Shown here one piece after another: positions 1 to 11,615 of a stretch of DNA of 64,000 bases (positions are counted from its first letter, which is position 1; each line of letters starts with the position of its first letter). Source of the stretch: Jacaranda mimosifolia (lineage: Eukaryota > Streptophyta > Magnoliopsida > Lamiales > Bignoniaceae). The translations under genes were made by a program, and so were the position numbers. The DNA is taken from positions 15,948,501 through 16,012,500 of the forward strand of contig CM032133.1 in assembly GCA_018894105.1 (NCBI GenBank). Reading direction: 5' to 3'. Under the pieces are notes generated by a model, which searched no databases, was not told the DNA's origin, and was given only the letters and a program-made list of their open reading frames with translations.

Positions 1-359
1 TATATTTTAATAATTATGTAACTAGGAAAACTAGAGAATGTTATAATAATTTTATACTTTTATAATTGCACAAATAAAAATTCCTTCGCCATTATTTTGA
101 CACCGTTCAAAATTTTATCTCCATCCAAAAATGGCCCTCCCCTCCTTTGTTAAGAAATAAAGAATTCGAATAAATCCATTTCCTTCATTCCTTTTTCCTC
201 TATTATTCACCCATAACCCCCCCGCCCCACCCTTCACATTTCTTGTCCTCTTCGATTCACACTTCGCCATTGGTGACTCACTCTTCGACCCAACGCTCAA
301 CCCTTCCCACCAGCGGCCCTTCTAATAATCCTTACCCTTTGCCAGCGGTTCCTTCTTAA
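1..359. other. Intergenic, no gene seen
   Basis: A/T-rich at the left edge, then C-rich from about 180 to 330. Short open frames on both strands show no recognisable family. The LINE-type frame that follows opens after an in-frame TAA at 357-359. Confidence 0.5.
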
Positions 360-800
360 TCATTCCCACAAGTCACGTGGGAAAATCTTGTAATTAGAGA
401 ACTCTTGCCATTCCAACATACCCTGATTGGTAAGTTCTCATTTAGAATCCCTAAATATTTCTCTATTGTAAAACATTTTGAGAATCTTGTTGGTGGATTT
501 TCGATTCGAGCCCTAAACCCTAATCATATTATAATTGTTCTTTCTTCCCCTGAGGATTACTCCTTGCTCTGGCTGAAAAAGGAATGGTCTATTGATGGAT
601 ATCCCATGGGAACCCTCAATTGGTCCCCTGATCTTAATCCCCTCTATGAACTATCGATTGTACCTGTTTGGGTTAGATTGGATGGTCTTCCACTCCATCT
701 TGTCAACTGTAAATCCTTGACCCTTATTGGAGAATCGATTGGGAAGCCATTAAAAATGGATGAAGCTACTCTCCATAAGGTGCTTGCAATGTACTTAAAA
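360..800 (+). pseudogene. LINE-type ORF1 fragment (DUF4283)
   Basis: The frame opens after a stop at 357-359 and resembles the DUF4283 domain found in plant non-LTR (LINE) ORF1 and related zinc-knuckle proteins. Visible hallmarks, in order, are LPFQHTLIGKFS, then a segment ending in EDYSLLWLKKEW, the GYPMGTLNWSPDLNP block, and PVWVRLDGLPLHL followed by IGKPLKMDEAT. In active elements this domain precedes a CCHC knuckle and an endonuclease/reverse transcriptase ORF2. Here neither follows: the frame runs on into unrelated sequence and stops at 900-902. There is no good start codon (the first candidate at 405 is TTG), and no poly(A) tail or target duplication was seen. I infer a truncated, dead LINE remnant. 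It could instead be a domesticated DUF4283 gene fragment, but the loss of similarity after about 800 argues against function. Confidence 0.7.
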
Positions 801-902
801 TGGTTTGGCTTTATTTATTGGTTCTGGAATGCAAAGATGTGTCTAATATTGACTTTTCACTTATTTTCTATTTTTCTCATGGCATTTGCATCCTTCTCAT
901 AA

Positions 903-2526
903 TGTTGGTTCTATTGAAGCCCTTGATGATAGTTTATATCCTGAGAAAATTGGGATTTAGATTTCATAGGGTAGCAGTTTCAATCCACGATTAGATATAA
1001 ACTCCAGCTTTTTTTGATTTTCTTCATCCAAATAATTAGGAGTTATTTTATAGATTTTTGCGTCAACATCTGCTGTTAAAGCCAAGGTGCGATCAGAATG
1101 CAACAATATTGATTTCTAGACTAAGTGGGTTCTTGTAATGGTTGCAATATTTTTTCTTGATTTTAAAGATTAATTTTTTGTTGTATTTTGTTGGAAGTTC
1201 AGAAAATTTCATGCTTATGATGTTTGATTTTGATCTTGTGAGAGTTTTGCATTAGTGGGATTAATTGTGAAGTGGTTTGGGCATCTTAGTTGTTTGTTAG
1301 TATGGATTTCAATAGAGGATTCCTGCTAAACCTTCTGGGTATTGACTAGACAATGAAAAGATCAAATTTTTCGGTATGTTTTAACTAATTGTTGAATGAC
1401 TTAATGAACTGGATGAGTTTCTGGAACATAGACACCAAATTAGGGCTATATGTTTGCTAGGTTTTTCTACTTTCTGATTAAAATTAATTTTTGTTCACTA
1501 GAAAATCTTTATCTTTTGCTCTAAATTTGTTCTATGTGCTTAGGAGATGAAAGCCAAAACTTGATTACATAGAGTGGTAATTTTTTTATTATAGTTGTTG
1601 CTAAACTCTCCATTTCTTTGTCCCATGGTTATTGGTTGTTATAGTTGAACATATTTTTCTCTGTATGCAAGTTGGAAACTCAACTCCTTCGGAAAAGTAA
1701 AGAAAGGTCTCACATACTGCAGTCGATGGAATCACTTATTTTGCATCATTTAATATAGTTGGATTTGTGTATAGATTTTGTTCTTTTAATGTTCATTTAG
1801 CTTTATTTGCAATGCTGTTTCACGGACAGAAAATCCAGTCTATCTTCACTGTGACGCTGATTGGGTTTTCATGGATTGAAACTTTACTTGGAATGCTACT
1901 AAAGGTTTTGTATTGATTGCTATAATCAGTGCGATTTGCAGAACATTTGATTAGTTGCTGATTTCTTGATTTAAATGGTCACTTGCATCTTCCTTGAACA
2001 AATTGGCAGCATTCTCTTGAAGATATATATTTGGCATTAATTGACCCTCGTGAAGAGATGGTTGTATTTCTTTTTTCATGAACTAAGGTCTTGATATCTT
2101 ACATCCAATAGCATTTTTAAAGATATATATATATATATGCGCACATTATTGCAAGATATATATTTGGCATTTTCTCTATCATTTCAAGATTATGGATACT
2201 ATCTCTGTGTACCTCTTTCTTTACAAAGAAAGCGAGTATCACATCAAAGTTCATGTCCGGACTTCTCCATCATAATAGTTTTACATAATTATTAATGTGT
2301 ACTTGTCAGGATGTAGCATTTTATTCATCAAATAAGTATCATAGATAAAGTAACTCATTATTTATCCAGCGGTTGCTTGTATCTGGTGGAATGAGCCCTT
2401 CTTTGGAATGCAATAAACTCCTTTTAATTTTGTACTTCTTTCTTTATAATTTTTTTACCAGTATCTTAAATTTTATTTAGTCTTTACACTTTACACAATC
2501 CATTAACTAGACACCTCTCATTTTAG
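903..2526. other. Non-coding stretch, perhaps intronic
   Basis: No frame of recognisable family. T-rich, with the appearance of plant intron or intergenic DNA. It contains two near copies of a short block with a GATATATATTTGGCATT core (about 2019 and 2154) and a short TA repeat near 2122. It ends in a pyrimidine-rich tract and TTTTAG, which is the 3' splice site of the exon that follows, so part of it may be the upstream intron of that gene fragment. Confidence 0.5.
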
Positions 2527-2815
2527 AAACCAGCTATTAAACCAATGCAAACACCTCAGGGTTACTCAGCTGCAGCTCCATACATAAGCTCTGGTGCACC
2601 CTTCTCAATGTATATGGGTGTGCCTCCTTATGGCTCTTCTGTATTCAATGGAACATCAATGCCTCCATGTGATATGCCATTTTGGGGGGGGGGGGGGCTT
2701 GGCATATCATTACAACTACAGAAGTCGCCTTTCTAGAGGCAGCCCATATCAACCCTTGCATTTGTAAGCCCCTTCCTTATGCAAGTGTATCAATGATGGG
2801 AAATGGTATATTCTC
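2527..2815 (+). pseudogene. Broken exon of RanBP2-type zinc-finger gene
   Basis: The exon encodes the Pro/Gly/Tyr-rich spacer between zinc fingers of plant RanBP2-type proteins related to Arabidopsis At1g67325 (recognised from memory, not searched). Visible matches are KPMQTPQGYS, then YMGVPPYGSSVFNGTSMPP and DMPF. After a run of 14 G (2684-2697) the match continues in another frame as AYHYNYRSRLS and GSPYQPLHL, then meets a TAA (2764-2766). It resumes in a third frame as PLPYASVSMMGNG. The exon is bounded by a consensus acceptor (TTTTAG before 2527) and a donor (GTATAT at 2816), so this is a genomic copy with introns rather than a processed one. Neither flanking zinc-finger exon was found in the window. 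The two frame changes and the stop indicate a dead gene fragment, though the G-run length could be a sequencing error. Confidence 0.75.
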
Positions 2816-3780
2816 TCTCTTAATATTTTGTTGATTATAAAAGTAGCTATAGTGATATCTGTTTTTGGCTTATTCAAGCTACCATTGGTTTGAACTTATT
2901 TGGAAACCTATTTTGCGGATGAATCTGTCATGTTGTTTTGCTTTTTGTGCTTCTGTTGAAATTTGTTACAAAAGTTTTGTATTGTTGTAAATCTATTGGA
3001 ATAATTTAATTACTGGTAATTCTGTTGGATTTTTGGAATCTGTCATGATGTTTTGGTTGCATAGAATTTCATAATTTGAGCCTATATTGCTGTAGGTCTC
3101 TAATTTCAACCCTGCTACAAGAGTTTAGTTTTATGGTTCTGGAATGGATTGTGTTAATTCAGTAAATCAGAAGCAACTAGGTTGTTCAATGATTTCGTAT
3201 TTAAGGTGTTGGATGTTCTATTTTAATTTACTTGGTAGCAAGTTGCGGTGCTTTAAAATTATAGGATTTTAGTAGTAGTAGTTCAGAATAACTTGTTTAG
3301 AATGGGGTTCCTAGCTTTATTTGGAGATAATAATTTTGGGTTGGATTAATGTGGTGTATAACTACATCTTTTGTTCAAAATCGATGTTCTGATGGTCAAA
3401 TATTTTCAGTGGCGAAAGGAATTTGGGTGCTTTTGTTATCAAAATTTGCTGCTATTATTATCTAATTTTTGTAGGTGTTGGAGGAGATTGATATAGCAAT
3501 TTTGGAAATCTTTAGGACATGTTCTTTTATGTTTTGGCCATTTTCTAGAATTTTTTTTGGGGGAATGGGTTTTTGGGAGAAAATTTGGAGAATGTGCTAT
3601 GTGTTTCTTTTCGTTTTAGGAAAATATAGAAAATGATTTGAGAATGAATTGTTTATTTCTTTATATTTTGGAAAGAAACAAACTTTACTATAGATGTCAA
3701 ATCAATTGCTTTTTTGTTGGGTTTATAATGTGAAAGTGAATTTTTTTTTTAATGTATTATATGTATATATTTTTATAGTT
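2816..3780. other. Non-coding stretch after the zinc-finger exon
   Basis: T-rich DNA typical of a plant intron. I looked for the next exon of the RanBP2-type gene (second zinc finger, CxxC pairs) and did not see it. The block at 3540-3650 shares loose similarity with 5870-5975 (TTTTTTGGG, GAGAATGTGC, GGAAAATATAGAA), in the same orientation on either side of the A/T-rich segment. Confidence 0.4.
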
Positions 3781-3800
3781 GAATGATGTGTGTATGTAAA

Positions 3801-3801
3801 T

Positions 3802-3843
<42 letters not shown>

Positions 3844-3844
3844 T
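3801..3844. repeat. Microsatellite (CA)n(TA)n
   Basis: An uninterrupted CA run passes directly into a TA run. It is roughly mirrored by a (TG)n tract at 5692-5722 whose reverse complement also reads AAATACAC...ATATAT, so the pair sits in inverted orientation about 1.9 kb apart. Confidence 0.9.
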
Positions 3845-4087
3845 TGTAATGATTGAAATATGAGTATAATTAATTTAATTGGTTATTTATTTTGAAATTT
3901 ATAGTTTTATAAATTTAATATTAATAAATGATGTATTATTTGGTTATATTAATAAATATTAATTATTCATGAAATCATAATTATATTTTAATTATAAAAA
4001 AATTAACATATATCATAATTATATCATAATTGTTAATATCGACTTCTAAAAAAATTTAATTACTATATGTTGATACAAATTCTGTAG

Positions 4088-4860
4088 GACACTGTTATCT
4101 CGACCTGAGTGATGGTCTTCGAACAATCAATCAGTCTATTTCGACCTGATAGAGGTTTGGGATGGAACCTACAGCCAAGTAGCACACGTTAGGCTAGCCA
4201 ATAGGGTCATCGGCTAAGATCTTCTGATGGTTACGTCAGTCACTAGACCTGGGATGTGAGAAAATGAGCAAAGTAACAGTTTAATTGAGAGTATTTTTCT
4301 TATCGTTTTACTGAGGAGTTTGAGTATTTATAGAGTATGCTTATGAGTGAAAAGACGAAACTCACCTTGCTATGCTTCTTGCATAATTCCCGCAAGTAGG
4401 GATAGGTTCAGTCATTTCAACCTAAGCCCATGCTTCGCAACTGTTGACTGTGCAGGCTATTAAGCTAAATGGAGGGGAAGGCCACACCATCATTAATGTG
4501 GAGGCAACAACATTAATGGCGGAGGTGACACACTGTCACAGTAATAAATGCGAATAGATGGGTGGCGAGGCGCATTTAATGCAGCGAATAGGGTAGTGCA
4601 TACCGCCATCATTAGTCATTAAGCACTTGACTTTGCTTCAAACAGGGAGGAGGTCGAGCAAATTGACCTCTTTGGTCAATCCAAGATAAGGACCTCTAAT
4701 CTATTCGACCAAACCTAGGCCTAGCTGAAGCAAGGCCCAATAAACCTGGTCGAATAGAAGTGATAAGGTTCCACCTTATGGTCGAACCTGGGCTTGGCTG
4801 CGCTTAGGCCCTTTAAGCTTATTGGGCCTTAAGAGCACTAATGACCTGGTCCCATATCAC
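4088..4860. repeat. Moderate-GC dispersed repeat, class uncertain
   Basis: A block of about 770 bp with clearly higher G/C than the A/T-rich DNA on both sides (3845-4087 and 4861-5690). It holds several short related words such as TCGACCT, GGTCGAA and ATTCGACC on both strands, and a TATTTATAGAG box near 4325. The sharp change in composition suggests an insertion, possibly a solo LTR or a non-autonomous DNA element. I could not find matching terminal repeats or a target duplication, and no coding frame is present. Confidence 0.4.
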
Positions 4861-5686
4861 TATACATTAATTATAAACTAATTATTGTCTATTAATTAAA
4901 ATATAATTATTTAACTATTTATTACTTACAATTTATGTGTAAATAAAATTTAGTTATTTAGTAAAATAAATAATTTTTAAATAATTTATATATAAGACAT
5001 AATAAAAATTCATCAAATTAAAAAAATAAATAATATTATATTATATAAAATTACATCATCTTAAATTATTTATTAAATAAATAAAGATATATTTAATTAA
5101 ATATGAAACATAATTAATATATAAATAATAAGTTATTTAAATAAATTAATTTAATTAATTTAGTAAGTTATTTAATTATTTTAACTCATTATTTAATTAA
5201 TACATTATTTAGTAAATAAATTACTTAGTAATAATCAAATAATTTTACTTAAATTTAATTCATTCTCTCAACAATTACTTTAAGCATATCAATATTAATT
5301 TATTAAACTTAATAGATTATTACATAAGTATCACCCTATAATCAAATTTTTTATTATAATTTTAAATAAATGTGAAGATTAATATTTAATGAAGAATATT
5401 TTTTGAGAAGATTTATTTATTTATTATATCAAATTAAAATATCTTAAGTAATTTATTAAATGCATAAATATAATTTTAATTAAAACATTAAATATTAAAT
5501 ATAGCTAATACATTGTTTAATTAATAAGTAAATTTAATTAACTTATTATGTTATTCAATAAATAAATTATTTAGTAATAACATAAATAATATTTAATTCA
5601 ATTTAATTCAATTTTTCGATAATTAATTTAATTAAATTTGTAAACATAGGTTTTAGAATTTTTTTACATAGTAAAATTTTAATATT

Positions 5687-5691
<5 letters not shown>
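4861..5691. other. Very A/T-rich stretch
   Basis: Almost entirely A and T, made of overlapping TTAATTAAAT, AATTTATT and similar words. No gene is visible. It resembles the A/T-rich DNA at 3845-4087 on the other side of the moderate-GC block, as if that block were inserted into it. Confidence 0.5.

Positions 5692-5722
<31 letters not shown>
5692..5722. repeat. Microsatellite (TG)n
   Basis: Uninterrupted TG run, followed by a short imperfect duplication (AGTGATAAATGAATGAGTGA, at about 5743 and 5770). Translated frames across it are low-complexity artefacts. Confidence 0.9.
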
Positions 5723-5727
<5 letters not shown>

Positions 5728-6710
5728 GAGTGAAGTGGAAGAGTGATAAATGAATGAGTGATGTGAAAGAGTGATAAATGAATGAGTGATGTGAAAGGTA
5801 AAGTGAGAAAAGTGAGGAGGTAGGTGTGATTTTAGGGTGTAGGGTTTTTTGGGTGAACTAGAAGGGGTTTTTTGGGTATAAAATTTGAGTTTTTTGGGAA
5901 AAAAGATTAGAGAATGTGCCTTCATTTTAAAATTTTTTTGGAGATTGGAAATTTTTTGGGAAAATATAGAAGGACATAGCCTTAGATTTGCTATTCATTA
6001 TCTTCATAACATGGAGTGTTGGATGCATACTGCCTGCCATATCTTAACCAAATTTCTTTTGAAATTTTGTTGTACTTGATTTTCTGGAATATATTATGTC
6101 TTGTAGGAAATTTGCTAGTGTTGGGTTCAACTAGGATTTGATTTGGGGATTTTGGAAGAGTACTTCTTGCATTTGAATTACTTTTGCTCTAATTGTTCAA
6201 TCTACTAGCACGCCAACTCGAACTTGGGTCTTCTCTAAGAGTCTGCTAAAAACTAGCATTCAGTTAAGGATTCAAACATGGGCCCTTTTGGTTTATTCGC
6301 TTCAATTCCTGTTGAATTGAGGTGTCAATCCATGACTGCCGCCAAATCCACTTAATTGGCTAGCAAGTTTTATAATCATTTGCACCTTGTGAAACTTTGC
6401 AATTTGTCTTAATATTGGGCTGCTAATCACTTTGGACTTGGAACCAACTTTGGCAACAAACAAACTTGACCTTCCTTGAGCGATCAATTTAAATGGGCTA
6501 GGTCCCGAATTAATATTTTGGGGCCCCGTTTTATTTAAATTGTTTTGTACTCTTATTATCTATTAGAGGATATTAGTTGCATGAATCCTTTGGTTTTGTT
6601 TCTTAATTTTGTAATGTAAGGGAAGTAAGTACTTTCTTATTTGAATCTCGCTCAAACATTCGTGTCTTGTAATCTCTTATTTTGCATCTAATATATCCTG
6701 AACCTATTCC
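5723..6710. other. Intergenic, no gene seen
   Basis: Mixed A/T-rich DNA. The short open frame on the minus strand at 6302-6487 has no recognisable family or neighbouring exon. Nothing else was found. Confidence 0.4.
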
Positions 6711-7462
6711 AAGGTTACTAAAACAATTTTAAGTAACAATGATTTTGGTCATTTTAATTATTTGTAACAAAATATTTATTTTGAAAATATTATAGATAAT
6801 AACAAATTTTGTTGCCTATATTTATTTGTAACACAAGCATGCATATTTTTTGGGTATTGGTAACATCTTTTTATCAATGTAACTATTTGTAACAAAATCT
6901 TGATTTTGTAAGTTTATAGATAACTCGATATTTTGTTACGAGTATATCCTAATAAGAAGCTTTTATTCTTTTGCTAACAAAATTATTTGTCATATTATCT
7001 ATTAGTAACGAAACAACTATTTTCTGATTAATTTATTCTTAAGTTATTGTAACAAATTTTTTGGTTACACATTCTATTGGGAATGAAAATTAATCAAATA
7101 TATAATTGTAATTAAATTAACTTTTGGTAATAAAAACCTATTACACAACAAACTGACTATTTTTAGTAACAAATAAGTTCATTACTAGTATTTAATTTAT
7201 AGTGACTAAAACACATTTGTTATCATTACATGATGTTTTGTAACGATATATTTCATTACCATTTCCATTTTAAGGTAACAAAATGATTTTTGTTACTAAT
7301 AGTATTGGTAACGAAGGCCAAAATTTCACTACCGTTTATTATTGGCGATGGGCTTTAGCTCACGAAAGATTGGTAACAAAACTTTTGTTACCAAAACCTA
7401 CAGTAACGAATTTCATATCGTAACAAAATCTTTTGTCATCATTTGTGTAAATTGTTGTAGTG
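6711..7462 (-). mobile_element. CACTA-like terminus with subterminal repeats
   Basis: Read on the minus strand, the block starts at 7462 with CACTACAACAATTTACACAA, the expected terminus of a CACTA (En/Spm) transposon. It then carries many copies, in both orientations, of short words such as GTAACAAAA, TTTTGTTAC and GTTACGAAT out to about 6711. Clustered subterminal motifs next to a CACTA end are typical of this superfamily and bind its transposase in known members. No transposase frame and no opposite CACTA end were found, so this is a truncated or non-autonomous copy, or a MITE of the group. The element side runs towards lower coordinates. Confidence 0.6.
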
Positions 7463-7983
7463 ACATCCCACTTTTTCTTTTACTGTTTAACCAATAAATG
7501 ATTGGATGAAATCATGAAATAAAATACATCTATAGTTTCTTCAATTTCTCATTTTGTTCTTTAGATTGTAAGTTACTATTACATATTTAACAAAAATTAA
7601 TTTAAATTAAAAAATTCGATAAAATAAAAATAAAGTTGAAAACAACTAATAATGCACTTGTTCTATGAATTCTACATATTCTTAGACAGACAACTTAAGG
7701 AATTAATATGTATGTCATGAGAAATAAATTGTACTAAAAAATTTATTGGACTTTCACACAAAAGAGAAGACAACTATTTTATATTTAACACTTGTTAATA
7801 TTCAACATAATTTGAAACTTAATACAGTTTGACCATAAAGTTGAGTAGAGTAAAATAATAGTTTTCGTAATATAGGGATAAATGATGCAGAAGAAATAAT
7901 ACAGAAAGACAAGATGTAGTTTACCTTTATTCTAAATAGTTAATTAATAATATTTTAAATGCCATAAATCAGAATTTGGCCAG
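7463..7983. other. A/T-rich stretch before tandem repeat
   Basis: No gene seen. The last few hundred bases look like a very degenerate lead-in to the tandem array that follows (shared words such as TTAATTAATAATATTTTAA), but I cannot place unit borders. Confidence 0.35.
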
Positions 7984-9355
7984 TTGCATAATTTTGGTCT
8001 AATAACTCTCTTCCTACATGTAAGAGTGTAAACTGTAAAATGATATGTGTATCAATAGTTTAAACAATGTATGAAGAAATAATTAACTTTGATCAGTTGA
8101 CATATTTTTAGAATTTAAAAAATCAAGAAAGCAACTATCAATATTAAGCAGAGAATGGATTTAACTTGAACATAATAAAAAAAGTTATATATTATTTAAA
8201 ATTGAAAGGTTGATCAAAGTTGCATGATTTGGCCAAGAGACCCCTTCCATGTGTATATAGTTATGATTTTTATATATGTGAATAAGTTTGAAAAATGTAT
8301 TAACGGATCATAAAAGTTGGTTACCTCGTATATTTTAATTATTTAAAAATTAAAGAAAGACACAATTAATGTTAAATAATAAACAGAATTATCCTAAAGA
8401 ATTAAAAATATATATATATTCTAAAAATTCTAAACTTCTACTTTAATTGCACAATTATAGTTAAAAGATTCGTCACTCATATATAATAGTGTAGGTTTAT
8501 GTGTTTGCAAGAAGGTTTAAAGAATGATCCAGCTGGCAGCCATTAAATATAATTGGTTGCTCTATTTTGATATTAGAAATTAATAAAAAAAAACTCAATT
8601 AAAGTTAAATAATCAATGAACTTATCTTGATCAACTAAAAAATTCTGAATTCTAAGAATTAAAAATTTGATCAATATTACACAATTGTGGTTTAATTAAC
8701 AAAAAGTACAATTATATAAATATAAGTGTGTGCCAATGGTTTAAAGAAAATATTGAGAGCCTATAAATTTCAGTAGTTGGCATATTTTAATGATTCTAAA
8801 ATTTTAAAATTTCACAATTAGTGTTATAACCAATGAAATTCTTCTAAATAATTAATAATAATATATATTATATGAATTCAAAGTTTGATCAAAAGACTGA
8901 TTTATTATATATAATAATTATAGATAACTATTAGTTGGTATAATTTGATAATTTAAAAAAGTTAAAAAAATCGTAATTAACTTATTAATTTATAAAAAAA
9001 AATCATTTAAATTACATAACTATAACAGAAGAGTACTTAATTAGTTCATAATATATATATATAAATATAATAGTATAGACATGACAACTAAAAGGAATTC
9101 ACAATTAATATATATATTAAACAATCAACCTAATTATTCAAATGATTAAAATAAATTTTGGATTATAAGAATCGAAAATTTGGATAAAAATTACATAGTT
9201 GTGGCTAAAATACTCACTCTTTATATATAATAGTATAGATTTATATACGTATGAAAATTGATTTAATTAATGTCTTGACAGATTATTAAATTTTATTAAT
9301 TAAAATACTTTAATTTGGCAATATGAAAAAATTGAAAAATTCATGATTCATGTTA
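7984..9355 (+). repeat. Degenerate tandem repeat, about 230-bp unit
   Basis: Successive units share the order TTGCAYAATT-TGG or TTACAYAATTGTGG, then ACTC or CCCTTCC, ATATATAATAGTGTAG, GTGTATG-AATGGTTTAAAGAA, TTGGCATATTTTAAT and AATTTAAAAAAT with a -CACAATTAATGTTAAA tail. Anchors fall near 7984, 8220, 8447, 8677, 9012 and 9191, so spacing is mostly 180-236 bp with one larger gap. Units are strongly diverged. The array is cut at 9355 by a transposon and resumes at 16529; a related single unit lies at 29140-29310. The function is unknown; it behaves like an old satellite or the body of an old tandem-rich element. Confidence 0.65.
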
Positions 9356-9453
9356 CAAAAAAATTGCTATAGAAAAATTGCTACAAAATTGATTTTGTAA
9401 CTATAGTTACAAATTATAGCTACGAATTTCCATAGTAAATGTAATATTTTCTA

Positions 9454-9600
9454 GGGACACTTATTTAAAAGTACCAAATACACTTTCCACTTTTGTGATT
9501 AGTCCCCACTTGATTTTTGTTAGAAAAAACTCCCTAGTTTTGTTAAAAGTTTAGATATCACTCCCCACTCACTTGATTTGACAAAAATGCCCATAAGTAT
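9454..9600 (+). repeat. Left terminal inverted repeat of MULE
   Basis: Pairs with 16105-16247 on the opposite strand, with small gaps. Shared blocks include TCCCC after a GTGATNAG word and ATCACTCCCC about 60 bp further in. Confidence 0.8.
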
Positions 9601-9853
9601 AATATTTTTCATTAATTTTTTCTCACTTCTTCTTCATCGGGACAAGCAAACAGTAAATACTATCATACCAGAAACAGAAAGAACAGAAAAAACGCAACAA
9701 GCTCCCAGCGGGAATGAGAATAACGTTAAAGCCAAAAATCACAAACCCGATAGCTGCATTGTCTTCTTCTCTTTTTATTTTCATCATTTTCGGATTTCTT
9801 CTTCTTCTCAGTTTCTTCTCAGTTGCTTCTAAGTTTCTTATATTTTTCTGACA

Positions 9854-10127
9854 ATGTCAACTAGTAGTGAAGTAGGAGTGTTCAATCAAGTTAATGGACA
9901 TATACATTAATCTCGCAATAAAATGGAGTGAAATCAACGCCAAACACTTTAGTTTGCAATACATAGCTCCACATCAAAGATTGTACATGAGTTTAACTGA
10001 TGATGAGGGTGTCATGAATATGGTCTTACTGCATTTGACATTGAAGATGAACGTTGTTGACATCCTAGTAAACCGAAAGGATGAATTAAGCAGCAGTGCA
10101 AAGAAGAGCAGTGATCGTTTAAGGTAA
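9854..10127 (+). pseudogene. MULE transposase, N-terminal part
   Basis: An ATG at 9854 opens a short frame (MSTSSEVGVFNQVNGHIH, then stop). A frame change near 9890 leads into 9894-10127, which reads WSEINAKHFSLQYIAPHQRL, then MSLTDDEGVMNMVLLHL and VVDILVNRKDEL. This order matches the N-terminal region of plant MuDR-type transposases (pattern: FSLKYxxP..., xLxxDxDVxxM, ...DIxVxRK), known from the family and not searched. The SSAKKSSDRLR tail stops at 10125-10127. In intact transposases a DNA-binding region and the DDE catalytic core follow. Here the sequence passes straight into a tandem repeat of about 250 bp. The fragment is dead; it fixes the element's coding strand as plus and pairs with the C-terminal piece at 11616-11877. 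Confidence 0.65.
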
Positions 10128-10129
10128 TC

Positions 10130-11610
10130 CTTCTACAGAATCTAAATTGTACTGCAGTTTGTAAAGTTTTGTACTTGAAGTGTTCTGAAATTGTACTCTA
10201 TTATGTAAGTTTTATACTTCAAGTGTTCTATTAATGGATTATCCAAAATTGTACTGCAACTTCTAGCAGTTTATACTTGAAGTATTCCTAAACTATCCGT
10301 CTTCTATATAAAATTATTCTTTTGATTTTCTGAAATTATACTTCATTTTATCAAAGATTGTACTATATTTATTGAAGTTATATACTTTAAGTGTTATATT
10401 TATCAATTAACCAAAATATACTGCAGTTCTAGGGCTTTATACTTCAAGCGTTCTGAAATTGTACTTCACTTTATTTAAAATTGTACTTTTATTTTCTGAA
10501 ATTATACTTTCTTTTGTACTTCATTTTATCTAAACCTGTACTTTATTCATTGAAGTTCTATACTTCAAGTGTTTCGAAATTGTACTTCATTTTATCTAAA
10601 CTTATATTTTAGTTATTTGAATCTATTATTTAAGTTTAAAGTGTTTTACTAATGGATTATCCAAAAATTGTACTGCAATTGCTAAAGTTTTATACTTCAA
10701 GTGCTTTGAAATTGTACTTCACTTTATCTAAAATTGTGCTTCTATTTTTTGAAATTATACTTTATTTCATACATTGTTTTACCTAAACATGTACTCTATT
10801 CATTGAAGTTCTATACTTCAAGTGTTTGAAATTGTACTTCATTTTATCTAAACTTGTACTTCAATTATCTGAATCTATTATTTAAGTTTTATATTTCAAG
10901 TGTTCTACTAAGGGATTATCCAAAATCGTATTGCAATTGCTAAGGATTTATACTTCAAGTGTTCTAAAATTGTACTTCTTTTTATGTAAAATTGTACTTC
11001 TATTTTTTGAAATTATACTTCATTTTACATAAACATGTACTCTATTCATTGAAGTTCTATACTTCAAGTGTTTCGAAATTGTACTTTATTTTATCTAAAC
11101 TTATACTTCAATTATTTGAATCTATTATTTAAGTTTCAAGTGTTCTACTAATGAAGTATCAAAAAATTGTGCCGCAATTACTAAGGTTTTATACTTCACG
11201 TGTTCTGAAATTGTACTTCACTTTATCTAAAATTGTACTTTTATTTTTTAAAATTATACTTCATTTTATACATCATTTTACCTAAACTTGTACTCTATTC
11301 ATTGAAGTTCTATACTTCAAGTGTTCCGAACTTGTACTTCAGTTATCTGAATCTATTATTTAAGTTTCAAGTATTCTACTAATGGATTATTCAAAAATTG
11401 TGTTGCAATTGCTAAGGTTTTATACTTCAGGTGTTCTGAAATTGTACTTCACTTTATCAAAAATTGTATTTCTATTTTTTGAAATTATACTTCATTTTAT
11501 ACATCATTTTATCTAAACTTATACTATATTTATTGAAGTTCTATACTTCAAGTGTTCCAAAATTTTACTTTATTTTATCAAAACTTGTACTCTCGAGTCA
11601 AAGTCACTTT
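10130..11610 (+). repeat. Minisatellite A, about 250-bp unit
   Basis: About five to six units. The anchor ATTGAAGTTCTATACTTCAAG recurs near 10548, 10801, 11048, 11299 and 11531 (an earlier, more diverged copy near 10372), so the period is about 230-255 bp. Each unit is itself built from a shorter word, roughly TGAAATTGTACTTCATTTTATCTAAA. The array occupies the place where the MULE catalytic core should be. Open frames across it are A/T-rich noise. Confidence 0.8.
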
Positions 11611-11615
11611 CATCG

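Noticed and set aside
4088..4860. Moderate-GC block considered as a complete LTR
   Set aside because: A TGTT start near 4092 is possible, but no matching end, duplication or primer site was found, so I left it as an unclassified repeat.
5686..5925. Minus-strand open frame ending in a Thr-His repeat
   Set aside because: It is the translation of a (TG)n microsatellite and low-complexity flank, with no family.
6302..6487. 61-codon minus-strand frame starting MIAQGRSSLF
   Set aside because: No family, no splice or promoter context, and size expected by chance.
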